This document shows positions 22,131 through 33,069 of a stretch of DNA of 64,000 bases, piece by piece. The notes beneath the pieces are model-generated. The model made no database searches, had not been told where the DNA came from, and saw only the letters and a list, made by a program, of their open reading frames with translations. This DNA is from Tolypocladium sp. Sup5 PDA-1 (taxonomy: Eukaryota > Ascomycota > Sordariomycetes > Hypocreales > Ophiocordycipitaceae). A program made the translations under genes and the position numbers. The DNA lies in contig JPHH03000003.1 in assembly GCA_000750105.3 (NCBI GenBank), positions 496,001 through 560,000 of the forward strand. The letters run 5' to 3'. The stretch's first letter is position 1; the number at the start of each line of letters is the position of its first letter.

Positions 22131-23117
22131 CTACACGAGCCCATCGTAGAGCGACAGCGCCGACACAATGGTCTCGTCGCGCTTGCTGCCCTCCTTGAAC
22201 TCTTCCATATCCAGCGAGCCGTTCTCGTCCTTGTCCATCATGCGGAAAATCTTCTTGACGCGTTTCTCGGGGGTATCTTCGTCCTCGGGGAGTTTGACCA
22301 TCGATCCGACCTGCTTCCACGTCAGTATCCTGCTCGTCACATGTCGTGGGCGGACAGTGGGGCCTACCATCTTGTAGATGGCCTCGACAATCTGGAGCAT
22401 CTCGTCGTAGCTTATCTTGCCGTCGCCGTCAATGTCGTACAGCTGAAAGGCCCAGTCCAGCTTGTCCTCCATCTTGCCCCGGCTGGTAACACTCAAGGCG
22501 CAGATGAACTCCTTGAAATCAATGGTGCCCGACTTGTCGCTGTCGAAGACGTTGAAGACGTAGTCGGCAAAGGAACTGGGGTCGCCAAACGGGAAGAACT
22601 GCCGGTAGATCTTCTGGAACTCCTCCTTGGTGAGCATGCCCGACGGGCAGTCCTTGAGGAAGCCTGCGCACGACGAGGTCAGCCCGGCACAGCGATTCGA
22701 TTCGGACGGGCTTTGGTGAGACGGGATGATCCCAGGTGGGGGAGGCAATCCAATTCCCGGACAGCGCATCCTTACCCTTGTACCATTGTTGCAGCTCCTT
22801 CTTATCAAAGTGAGTCGACTTTTGGAGCTCGGCGAGCTGCTCCTGGGAGAGCTTCGACTGTCTGCAGGGGGCGAATCATGGTCAGCAACATGTGGCATGG
22901 CGCGCGGTTGACGGACCAGGGCAGGGCAGGGCAGGGCAGGGCAGTGACGTCGCCTCAATGTCTCGGGCTCAGGCCAGGCCTGGCCAGGTTACCACGACGG
23001 CACCGGCGGGTGTCGGGCGACCAAGAAATGGCCTCGGGCGGCTGCCACGTCTCGCCCAGGGCCCGTCCATCTCGTCACGGAGGGAGCGGAGAGGGATCCA
23101 ACTCACGATTTCCCCAT
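22131..23117 (-). CDS. NCS1: Neuronal calcium sensor 1 (frequenin) homologue
   Basis: Exons from the right: 23117..23107 (11 nt), 22861..22776, 22663..22368 and 22310..22131, giving 190 residues, the exact family length. The tiny first exon encodes MGKS and supplies Gly2 for N-myristoylation; together with exon 2 it reads MGKSQSKLSQEQLAELQKST. Four EF-hands follow: a degenerate first one (CPSGMLTKEEF), then DSDKSGTIDFKEF, DIDGDGKISYDEM and DKDENGSLDMEEF. The C terminus is LSLYDGLV. The family binds and activates phosphatidylinositol 4-kinase (Pik1) and links calcium to PI4P and stress tolerance. The 245-bp first intron is long for this window and holds a GGGCA repeat. I infer the same role here. 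Confidence 0.96.
22919..22944. repeat. (GGGCA)5 microsatellite inside NCS1 intron 1
   Basis: Five tandem pentamers, all within the first intron of the calcium-sensor gene. Confidence 0.9.
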
Positions 23118-24187
23118 GCTTGATTCACCGGGTCGGTGGGTGGTGGTGTTGGAGTGTCGCCGTCAGCGGATGCTTATAAAGCGCAATTGGCGCGGCGGCT
23201 GCGGGGGACCGAGGGTGCCCGGAGGGAGCTCGATGCGCGGCAAGGATGTGTACGAGTGGAATCAATCGGCCGAGTCGAGCGAGCGAGGATTGGGGGACAC
23301 AAGGGAGGGGGTCGTAGTCGTCACGCGCGCGGCGGCGTCGTCGTCGTCGTCAGGCTGCGTTGGCACACAGAGGTCGGCGTCGTCGAAGCGCACGTCGGAC
23401 CAGGAGGAGAAGCCGTGGAGCGCGCGGCGCTGGCGCGAGGAGCGAGTGCGGGCTCTGGCGATGGCGGAGGGGCAAATAATGCGGGAAACGATGCCGTCGC
23501 TGTGTACTGGTCGTGGGCTGGAGCCACCGTGAGCCTCGAGGCGGAATCGTCAGGGTAACGTTATGTATGTAGTTGGGAGGTTGCAGGTTTGCGGGTTCAC
23601 GGGCACCTCGGGGCGAGGAAGTGCAGCACCTCGCTCAGTCAAGAATAGCTGGAGCAGAGCAACAGAGCACGAGGCGCTTCCCGAAACCAGTGGAAGTGGT
23701 GGGTTTGTCGCCACGAGAGCGGGCGCACCAAGGGTGAGGGGCTGGCCTTCTGTAACAGGCGCGCTACGGCGCGTGATGGCGCTGGAGTGCAGTAAGGTAG
23801 GTAGGTAAAGTCTCGATGGCCGTCAGGGGTCCTTGGGCCTTGGGGCCCTGAGGGTCGTTTGATTGTCTGCTACAGCAGCGGGGTCCGCTCAAGGCCGGGG
23901 GACAAACGACGGGAAACAAAGGCTTTCCCTTCAGACCCCACGGTCTCGGCAATGCCTGATGAACCTACCTGCAAGGCGCCTGATGCTTTGAATCGATGCA
24001 GCTGAGGAAGAGGCAGCCAACTCGGCCCCCTCCCTATCAGGGACCTCGTCCATACCTAGGCTCCCAGTTGCTCCTGATCTGGGCTCCACTAGCATTTAGG
24101 TAGGCGCCTCCAGGGCGCTGTTAGTGGTGAGGTGAGTCTATCGGGTGGTGCGGGCGCCTCTGCTTCAGGCGGGGTAGTAACTGTATC

Positions 24188-24196
24188 TACTCCGTA
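24188..24196 (+). promoter_or_regulatory. TACTCCGTA 9-mer, copy 5
   Basis: Flanked by ATC and GACCCC. About 1.07 kb upstream of NCS1. Confidence 0.4.
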
Positions 24197-24407
24197 GACC
24201 CCCTGGCACTCGGCTGCAGGAAGCAATTGCACAGCCCCCCTCGGCCTGTTAGCGCGCCAGACTGGGGAGGTCAAGAGAAGCTTGTTTGCGCTTCCGCCCA
24301 CTCGGCGCGCGTCACCAAGACTTTCGCCGATTTGCGGCAAGGGAATACGGCGGCGCAGGATCGGGCCACGATTGCTTACGCCGCATTCATTGCCTTCGTC
24401 GTCGGCT

Positions 24408-24433
24408 TCTAGAATGGGGGTCTAGAATGGGGG
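24408..24433. repeat. Tandem duplication of a 13-bp unit
   Basis: Two perfect adjacent copies of TCTAGAATGGGGG, looking like a recent replication-slippage duplication. Confidence 0.9.
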
Positions 24434-24999
24434 ATCCACCCGGCCCTGATGGCCTCCGCTTGTAGCCCGTAGCCCGTACTACAGCCACAAACCCAAAGGG
24501 CACCTCGTCGTCGACTCTCAACGTCGTCGGTGCTGCCGCCGCCCATAAGCCCTCTGTGGCGGCCTCCAAGGCCTCTCTTATCGCTTCAAGTATCGGCAAA
24601 AGACCAGCCTCGGCACGCCGCAGCAACAACAGTCCTCCTCCGCCGAGGCCGTCCCTCCCTTCTATGCGAATGGCAGCTCCTGTGGCTGCGAGGCCGAGTC
24701 GCACGGCGCAAACCTCCACCAGTCTTTGTGCGTCTTCATAAACAGCCACCGCAGCACCACGGCAATGGCCCACGGGATTGGGGGAAAGTTCCCCCAGATG
24801 CCACCCTCATACGTCTTGTCGTGCAAGCACCATGACATCGGAAGCACCTCGGTCTAGTCGCCCGCGTCAGCTCGAGGCAGCTCGACACCCCCTACGTGCA
24901 TATCGCGAGCTGACTGCCGTCCGTCGGCCCACCACCTCGAATCGCAGGGCGGCGCCAAGACTGTGATCGGTCAGATCATGGCTTGCAACGCTCGCGACG

Positions 25000-25008
25000 T
25001 ACTCCGTA
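25000..25008 (+). promoter_or_regulatory. TACTCCGTA 9-mer, copy 6
   Basis: Preceded by GACG and followed by CAGATCC; about 0.4 kb beyond the CDC45 stop codon. Confidence 0.35.
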
Positions 25009-25423
25009 CAGATCCTGTCCCAGGCGGCGACGATGCCGGAATCCGGAGCACAATACAAGGCATGGGCTCTGGGAGTTCTATTGCCGCGGGCATGTCAGAG
25101 AGCCCCATCGTCTTGCACACACTGGTCGTCACGAATCGTCTGGGAGTGCAATATACGGCTTCACAAGGTGCTCAGGCAAGAGACGAGGAGCCGCTGCCGT
25201 GGTTTTGGCGCTCAGGAAAGTCATTCAACATAAACTATGCAGAAAAAATATCCGCCCTACAAATGTATGCCATGTGCTTCATGAAAGATCCATCCCTGAC
25301 TCCCCATCAAGGAAATTGCGTGCGCTCATCCCCCAAGGTCCCGCCCATCATACATGTTCGTTCGTCCCGCCGCTCGCTCGTTCCAATTACGACCAACGGG
25401 ATGCATGATAAGAACGCGGTTAT

Positions 25424-25663
25424 CTAGCCCACCACGGCCTTCATGCTGAGGCTCTCCAGGAAGCCCCCCAGGTCCTCCTTCCTGACCTCGACGACGGAGT
25501 GCTCGAAGCTGTCGACCCGTACCCGCGCGTTGGTCTCGGACACGACCTCCTTGAAGGCGTTGCCGAACCGGTTCAGGCCGTAGCCCTTGTCCTGCTCGAC
25601 ATCGCCGTCGTCCGGCCCGTCGTCCGAGTCTGACGCTTCGGTGCCCTCTGACTCGCTCTCGGG

Positions 25664-25696
<33 letters not shown>

Positions 25697-28135
25697 CTTG
25701 CCGGCCGCGCGTCTGGCCACGCGCTTGTCCTCTCTGACCTTTTCCTTTGCCTTGCGCGACTGTTCCTTGGTCTTGGCCTTGGCGTCTTTCTCGTCCTGCC
25801 TCTTCTTCTTGGATTCGCGGTTGAGAAACGTCGTGTCCGGTCCGCCGCCGCCGCCGGTGCCGACGACAATGTACATGCCGCGCTTCTCGTTCAAGCTCGC
25901 CACCACGAGCGGCGTGCCTCGCCCGCCGTGCGAGAGCTTCCCGTGCGAGTCCCTCTCCTGCTCTGCGAGCGCCTCTCCGATCCAGAGGGATAGCTTGGTC
26001 AAGGCCGCGGGGTGGTTGAAGAGCGACACGTCCGGTCCATCTCTGACGACACACATGCGGAAGGCACGCAGGTGCTTGATCTGTTTCTTGTTGATGAGTG
26101 ACGTGCCCGTGCGGTAGATGGCACGATGCAGGAACTGGGCAGTGGGGAGGCCAGCCTTGAGAGCGTCGATGCTGCAAAGATGGCGTCAGTGTTGGCGCAG
26201 GAAAAAAGGGGCTAGAGCATCCAGCACGGTTGACTTACTCTTCCAACGCGTCGTATGCCTCCCAGAACCGACCAACCCATTCCTCCCCTTGGGCGGCAAA
26301 GTCGGCATTCTCCTGCGCCTCGCGGGCTACTTGGCTCGCGGCGTAGACGGCATCCACGACTTGTACGTGTTTTCCAACCTCGAGGAGGGCCCCGATGACC
26401 ACGCCGACGTCTTGTGCGCTCAACGTCGCTCGCCAGCCCCAACTCCTGACGAAGCCCCATCCGTCCTTTGCGCCGGCACGGTCCTTGCCGTCCGTGTCCA
26501 CGGCGGGTACCATTTCGTCAAGGTTGTAGAGCGAACCGTACTTGAGCAGCTTTGCTCTCAGTTCACGCTTGAGCATCATGTCCATGTGCGTGTAGCTCTG
26601 TCTGCATTGTGCCAGGCTCACTCCCATCTTGGCAAGAAGCTTGTGGAGACGTTTGATACCAGTCTCGCTCCATGTCTTGAGCCGAGAGAACAGATATGGA
26701 GAGTGCAGCATGCTGTCGTACAGGCTCCAGTGCCGTATGAGAAGAAACCGAGGCTCGGGCGACAGGCGGATGCCGGTGTCTTCAGGGTTCCGGGCTGTCG
26801 TAGGTATGACGCCCGTGTTCTCGACGGCAACACGTCCATTGGTGACCTCGGGAGGATTCAGGCGTCGGACTTCGTCGCGTAGCAGTTGTCGCAGTCGTGC
26901 TCCCCTCACGCCCATCCAACCAGTCGGTCTGCCATTGTCGTTTCCGCGGATCGGTGCGGCGACGCCTGCTGACGAGCGTCCGTACAGCTCCATCGAGCTA
27001 ACGCCAACAATAGTCAACCACAAGAGGTCATTGTCTTCTCGGCCCAATTCTGATGCCAATGAATACATCATCGATGAGATGGGCTCAGCGAACGACGACC
27101 CCATCTTGTAGTACTGCTGAAGCACGGATTCATTGTCTCGGCGCATTCGGAGGAGCCTCCTCCTCAGAGCACGAGCAGACGGTACCGGGGGTGGTTGCGC
27201 TGCCGAGGGCGGCTCACTGGGGTCGCTGGAGAGCGCAACATCTGGATCTCTGAGAGAAAGAAGCCCCCTGGCCTTAGGGCGACGGGGAGAGTCGGGAATC
27301 GGGCTCGACTGTAGCGGGTTAGAAGAGAAGGACGCATCCGGCGTTGCTGCTCACTTACCGAATTGCTTCTCCGTCGTTGGCGAGGCCTGTCTTCGTCGTC
27401 GCTCGACTCATCTGCGTGTCCATCTGACCAGCTCTTCCTCTTTTTGCCGACGCGAGCAGAGTCTTGTTCAAAGCTATCGTCGTCATCGTCATCGTCATCG
27501 TCATCGCTGGCACCCAGGTCGCCCCCATCGTCGTCAATGTCCGGCATGTCGAGTAGGGCCAGGTACGCGTCGCGTTCCGGCCCCAGGTCTTCCTCGATAT
27601 CACCGTCGTCGAACACCACGATGCCGCCTCTGCCGGCTCTGTACGCGCGCCCAATCTGCCCTCCTTCGACACCAGCAGGGATTCTCGATTGGTAGGAGTT
27701 TGCATCTTCCGCGGCAGCCTCCACAGGAAAGCCGCCAAACATATTTCCCAGATTCCATGGCCGGTGGGCATCAATGACCCAAACCTCGACGCCGCTGTAG
27801 GGAGAGTCGTCTCCCTCTGGCTCCAGTCCCAGCAACGGGCCGAGATCAACCATGCCGCCCACTCCCAGGCACACGACGACACCGCCACTGCCGCCTTGGC
27901 TCTCCATCATGGGCACCACAAGCTCCTTTCCTGCCTTTTCCAGGTCGCTGTAGCCTGCGACGGGCTGGATCTTGTGCGGGATGTAGTCATGTTTGAGGAG
28001 CCGGGTGAGGATGCGGCAGGCGCAGAGAGCATCGGGTTCGAGCGCGACGAGGATGAGGACCGGGGGCGAGAGGGGATGTCGCGTGTTCTGGAGGTGGATG
28101 TAGAGCTTCGAGATCAGCGAGCGCGGAAGATACAT
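25424..28135 (-). CDS. CDC45: DNA replication initiation factor Cdc45
   Basis: Exons from the right: 28135..27359, 27308..26239 and 26171..25424, encoding 864 residues. Introns are GT-AG (50 and 67 bp). The N terminus MYLPRSLISKLYIHLQNTRH and the following LILVALEPDALCACRILTRL are typical of Cdc45, as are VWVIDAHRPWNLGNMFGG, the long acidic linker (DDDDDDDDDD at ~205-225), LRRRLLRMRRDNESVLQQYY and YDALEDIDALKAGLPTAQFL. Cdc45 joins Mcm2-7 and GINS in the CMG helicase and is related to RecJ-type DHH proteins. A second acidic run of ten Asp codons near the C terminus lies in a region that is not conserved in length. The start ATG lies directly at the first conserved residues. The promoter faces the 2.9-kb gap shared with the LaeA-like gene. 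Confidence 0.96.
25666..25696. repeat. Trinucleotide repeat encoding ten Asp in CDC45
   Basis: A near-perfect (GTC)n on the + strand, read as GAC codons on the minus strand inside CDC45 exon 3. A second GAC/GAT repeat at 27476-27507 encodes another poly-Asp run in exon 1. Both are candidates for length polymorphism. Confidence 0.9.
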
Positions 28136-28203
28136 GGCTGAGCAAATCTACACGCGTGTCGAGGACGATACGCCTGCGGATTCATGGAGCATACGGCGGT
28201 CTT

Positions 28204-28228
28204 GGGGGAGGGGGGGGGGGGGGGGGGG
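28204..28228. repeat. G homopolymer (5 G, A, 19 G)
   Basis: A run of 19 consecutive G preceded by GGGGGA, 69-93 bp upstream of the CDC45 start codon. Its exact length in an assembly is unreliable. Confidence 0.85.
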
Positions 28229-29222
28229 ATGTTGTCGTGGGAGCCCTTGTCGATTAAACGCGCCTGGCGCGATGGCGTCGCGCGCAGAGATGATGGGGAG
28301 CAGCTGAGGGAGAACTGGCAATGCATAAAAAGGATGCAGTATATATATGACAGGCACCAAGAGTCATGAGAGAAAGGATGATATTCGAGTCGGTCGTGTC
28401 CAAGCGCAGGGCAGAGGTGCGTCTGGTCAGAGGCGGATACCAGAGTCGGTACGAAGTAACGGCTGGGCTGGTGGTGGTGAAAGTGTTTATGGCTGGACGC
28501 GCTGTCCAACGCCAATGACGCGCCTGCCTTTTACACCACGCGCGACGAGTTTAAGACTGGAAGGCGGGGCCTGAAGCCGACGACAGGGGTGCTCAACAGG
28601 GCAGGCGTGACGCAGCTCCATCCCTGGGGCCTGGGCTCTGTTCAACTCCTGAGCTTCCAGGTCTGACAAGTGAATCTCTCCTGCTTCAACAATGCGGTAT
28701 TCCTCAGACAGCCAGCACCGACAGCTTCACGAAGCTCCATCGTTCTAATGTACCACGGCTGAGGGCTCCGCGAAAACCTTTTGACGGCCTGCGGCCAGAG
28801 CTCTGGATTCCAAGCCCAGGGGCCCGAGATCCGTCGATTCAGTCCCTCTTTCGATCCGGCTCAGCATGGGTGGAAGAGGTGCCAAGTGGCTCCCTACTCG
28901 TACAAGCATGGCCATGGCGCCGTGCGAGATGTCCAAGGCAAGATCGTGGAGCTTCCATCGAGACACGACGGTCCGTCCGGCTGGCCAGAGCTGTTCAAGT
29001 GCGCGGGCGTCCATTGCCCCTGGGTACTATGTCTCCCCTTGGAATGATTTCAGTCCATTCCTCTGCTACGCCGCGAGCTATACGACTCGGCCGTCGGCAG
29101 AGCGCCTTACAAGCAGCTCTCTCGCACGTCGCTAAACTCCCAAGCGGGCCGCGATTATGTATGATGCTTCCCCGGACCGAGTCAGCCATGGTCACCCTGC
29201 CCGCAACGGCTGAATCCCAACG

Positions 29223-29916
29223 CCGACGTCCGCCGCCGATGTCAACCAAGGTGGCCTTGGTTGCACTGCCGACTGGTGGGACTGGGCTATTAACGCTTCC
29301 CCCTCCATCTCTCGTTGCGACTGATGGAATCTGGCAATGCTCGACACGCTCTGAGCGCTAGAGATGCAGGTCACCGTTTTGATGCATCGGGCTGGAACAT
29401 GTCGCCACGGCTCGAGGTGAGCCCCTCCCTCAATCGTCCAGCATAATACTCTAGAGCCAGCCCAAGCAGCCCTTCCGTGCGGTAACCGTCGGACTGAACA
29501 TCCAGACATGTCTTGTGGCAAGTCGTTTGCTGCTCATGTTGAAATCCACAATCGTCGGGTTGGCGCAGGGACCCGCAAAGAATCGAAGGCTGCATAGACA
29601 TCCTGTTGCGGACCGTGAAACCCGCGATATTCGGGCTTATACAACTATGAAGCCGTGGCGGTTCGAATCGCTGTGGCGTAACTAAACGCTGTACGACGCA
29701 ACTGGGCCAGTCTCTGTTCAGCCTAGCCATCCACGTCGCCAACCAGACGGTACAGGGTGGCTCACGGGGCGTCTGGCTTCCCGGAAGCCTGTTTAATGCC
29801 ACCGTGACCACCAACAGAGCAGATCCGCGTACATTAGTCGACCTGCCCACCATTACCCAGCGCCCCAGTACGGCATTGTACCGAACACCACGCCCCAGCC
29901 GCACAGCGACAGGGAT
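29223..29916 (+). pseudogene. Possible decayed coding segment
   Basis: On the + strand, the frame starting at 29223 reads SAADVNQGGLGCTADWWDWA and then INASPSISRCD before a TGA. Later stretches in other frames read NPRYSGLYNYEAVAVRIAVA and HVANQTVQGGSRGVWLPGSL, again ending at stops. The Trp/Gly/Asn-rich composition and frame-hopping look more like a broken secreted or enzymatic protein than random GC-rich DNA, but I cannot name a family and no intron signals rescue the frame. The call is weak. Confidence 0.25.
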
Positions 29917-31065
29917 ATGACCTCTTGTTATCTCATTACCACGCACGAAGTACGAGGGCACGCCAACGGACGAACCACCGGAAATGCCATGAGCCCCACG
30001 ATGAGAGGTTCCTTTGACGGCCCAACATACGCAAGAAGCGGCGGTCGACCGATACTGTCGTCGGTAATCCGTACAGCCAACGGCGTCCCATACCTGCACC
30101 TTGCAGCAACGGGCACTTCCTTTTGATCGGCCTAGCGAAATGCAACGGCAGGGTGCCAGGCCGTGAACAGAGTCGCGGGACGACTGGCAGATGGAGCCGA
30201 CGACGCAGGCAGCACCATATTAGCTGCTTTGCAAGTCGACTCCAACTATGGGGCTTCCCCCCATCCGCCCCTCTTGCATGCTACTTTACTCCGTCCTGCA
30301 TGTGCATGTATCTTCAACAAACTTGTCCACAGACTCATCGCTTACACGCTAGCTCAAGACTTCGCTTCTCTCGGCCTTTCGCTTGTCGCCTTCGCCATCA
30401 TCTTTGCAACCCTCTCCTCGACGCGGTTTCCCTCAGGTTTCCATCGCTTGCAGGACCCCAAACTTAATTTGGGAGTCCACTTATAAGCTATTTTATTTTA
30501 CAAATGGGACCTTGGACTCACCTTTATCAGGATTGTGTCTACTATCAAGGAACCGCCCGCTGCCTATCATCCCTCCTGTCCTCTTCTGCGCTCTCACAAG
30601 GCCATGTCCGACAGACCCTTGGACGAATAGACACCGAACTCCCGCCGCTGGTTCTACCCTCCGCCTTGGCTTGCTCCAAACGACAGGACGGTCCACATAC
30701 CGCCAAAGGCGCCTCGCCTCACATTGGCCGCAATCCTTGCCCGTTGGTATTTGACTTCCCGAGCGCCACTCCACCCGCTCCCAATTTGCTGGGTCCGCCC
30801 TGCCTCGAGCGGTCTTAGCTCTCTCTCTGATCGTGAAGCACCCACCTGACTCGGCTTGGATTGAATCACACTCGGGGACCTCCTCGGCTCTGGCCGTGGC
30901 AGGTTAAAATAGAACGTCGCTCCCTTCCAAACCCACGTTCTCGAAGTCATTGCACGCCCTTCCTGTCGTTTCTGCTTTTCCCTTTGTTGGTGGCGTCGTT
31001 TCGTTTCTCTCCATGACTTGCATCCACTGGGCGAACCGCCACCAACACTCACGACTTTAACACCC

Positions 31066-32214
31066 ATGGGCTCACAGCCTCCAGAGGAGGACGATGCCAC
31101 CTCCGACTATGGTGATTCCATAGCTACGTCAGAGTTCACATCAGTTAACACCGCTCGCTTGGTACACTCATATGAACACGGCAGGCAAGTCAACCAACCC
31201 GTCTCATATCGACGGAAATCGTAGCCTCGACTAACCCTCGTCCGCAGGCGATATCAAGGCTTCCTGCACGGTCGTTACGGAATGCCAAACGACGACGCAG
31301 AGCAATTGAGGGAGGGAGTCAAACACAAGCTGTACTTGGACTACATACTTGATGGGCAGCTATTCCTCGCCCCAGTTGGGGAGAGCCCGCAGAAAATCGT
31401 CGACCTGGGCACGGGATTCGGATTCTGGGCATTGGACGGTCTGTGCAGCCGAGGACAAGGAACTTCTTCAAATCTAACCCGGCCTCTCAGTTGCCGATCG
31501 ATTCCCCAGCGCTCGTATTATCGGAACAGATTTGTCCCCAATTCAACCGAATTGGACGCCGCCAAACGTCGAGTTTCGCGTCGAGGATCTCGACGACGAG
31601 TTTCGCCCATGGACGAGCATCTACGCTGATGCGGATCTGATGCACCTACGATTTCTCCTGCCGACTGTCCGCAGACCTCGACAAATTCTGCAAAGATGTA
31701 TGGAGTAGGCCTTCCCCGTTGCCTTCTCCTGCTATGACCGTGCTCGCCTGACAGCCGATCAAGGAATTTGAAACCCGGCGGGTGGATCGAAATCCACGAC
31801 ATCGTCCCCAAGGTCTTTTCGGATGACGGGACTGCCGGCGACGATCACCCAATCCACACTTTGTATAAACTGATCGACGGGCCGTTTTCGAGCTTATACG
31901 GGTGGAATTTCCAATTTCCAGCAAACCTGGCAGACACATTACGGGAAGTCGGCTTTGTCAACGTTTCGGTGAAGCACAACGCGATACCTATCGGACGATG
32001 GCACCGCGAGGCAAGGTTGAGGGAAATGGGAGTGTTTGCCCAGAGCCTTCTGTCAGATTGGCTCGTTACTATGCTCATCCGGCATGAGACGTTGGGGCTC
32101 AACGCAGAGGGGGCGCACAAGCTCGGACAGGACATTCTCGATGCGTTCAACAACCCTCAGATCCATGCTCAGCATGATTGGCTCGACGTCTGGGCACAGA
32201 AACCGCTCCCGTAG
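31066..32214 (+). CDS. LaeA-like SAM-dependent methyltransferase
   Basis: Exons 31066..31184, 31248..31438, 31491..31704 and 31764..32214 encode 324 residues. It has the usual fungal LaeA-like layout: an acidic N terminus, the YEHGRRYQGFLHGRYGMPND region, motif I VDLGTGFGFWALDVAD (DLGTGFG at 92-98), IIGTDLSPIQPNWTPPNVEF, and NLKPGGWIEIHDI before a helical C-terminal domain. The family includes LaeA, a nuclear regulator of secondary metabolism, and many paralogues that modify small molecules; which applies here is unknown. Intron 1 has a GC donor (AG/GCAAGT). Intron 3 has two in-frame acceptors, 31754 (CAG) and 31763 (AAG); the second is preferred because a GCCTGAC branch site sits ~12 bp before it. 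Its neighbours are a regulator and an efflux pump. Confidence 0.85.
31185..31247 (+). other. GC-AG intron in LaeA-like gene
   Basis: The donor is AG/GCAAGT, the ideal context for GC introns, and the acceptor is CCGCAG. The splice gives YEHGR-RYQGFLHG in frame; the nearest GT donor does not. Confidence 0.85.
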
Positions 32215-33069
32215 GTTTCGGGTGTTCTCGCGCAGCAGGTCAACGAGATGATGCAGACACCAAATGAGCCCGCACAGCCCACGGCTCCCGTTGCCCCGAG
32301 GCGGTCAAGCGATTTCGCGACGGGGTCTTGCGCCAGAGCATCCACCGCGATGCCTGCCCCAAAGGTAACGCTCCGCCAGCAACCTAGGAATACTCGTAGT
32401 TGGCGAGAGCCGCACAAAAGCAAGTCCCGGTGCGCCGAGACAGTGCAACGACGTTGCTGGAGCATGGATCTTCTGCAAGCAGGCGCCCCGCTGTCGACGA
32501 CTGGTTAACGACTGGGTTGGGCTGCAGGGCGAAAATGACGTGTCAAAAGGCCTCGACCGCGGCGCTCTCCTCTGGGGTCTTGTGGATGCGTTGGCACTCC
32601 CCGTCTGCGCAGGGGTTGCGTACCACCACCTTAACTCCAGGGCACCGGGGCCACGGAGGCGGTGCGACGGGGTAGAGGTGCATACGGCTCGCATACCTAC
32701 TTGTGTGGTGCCACGACAGAGTACGGAGAATTTGGGGCTGCTGTTCTACGAGCACGCATGGAATATTAGAGGCGGCGTTATTACACATAATTCTATTTAC
32801 TCATCGAGTGTAGATGTGGCTCCCAGGCGCTAGATGGGTATCGCAACTGGCAGGTCCCAGCCTTGAAATCGAATATGTCTGAGCAAGATGGTCCGTATCC
32901 AGCTGGCCCGTGTGTATATCCCTTTACCTGCCCAAAAGTCCGTCCAGTTCGGCGCACATATTGTAACACCGCTCAGTCCCACCCATTCCGTCCCCAGAGG
33001 CCATACCTCATCCAAACGGGCCTTCATTGTCCAACGCATACTACATACAGTTCGCCCACGGCATGTCGT
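32215..33069. other. Intergenic, convergent 3' ends of LaeA-like and Zn2Cys6 genes
   Basis: 855 bp. Besides the two 3' UTRs no gene is recognised. The first ~130 bp after the stop keep coding-like composition, but the frames contain stops. Confidence 0.55.

Larger units (their letters stand above)
23118..25423. other. 2.3-kb gap between NCS1 promoter and CDC45 3' end
   Basis: No recognised gene. It holds the NCS1 promoter on its left side, two TACTCCGTA copies, and a tandem duplication of 13 bp. On the + strand one frame from about 24631 to 25427 is open except for a single TAG near 24853, but its translation matches nothing I know. Confidence 0.5.
28136..31065. other. 2.9-kb gap between CDC45 and LaeA-like gene
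   Basis: No intact gene recognised. It includes the CDC45 promoter, a long G homopolymer and, at about 29.22-29.92 kb, + strand translations that look partly protein-like but are interrupted by stop codons and frame changes (see findings). The last ~600 bp are pyrimidine-rich and should be the promoter/leader of the LaeA-like gene. Confidence 0.5.

Noticed and set aside
29655..29680. GGTTCGAATC, resembling a tRNA T-loop
   Set aside because: The flanking bases do not form a 5-bp T stem and no acceptor or anticodon stem could be built around it.
29371..30099. 242-codon minus-strand open frame
   Set aside because: No known domain; the opposite strand shows more protein-like pieces, and neither can be defended as an intact gene.
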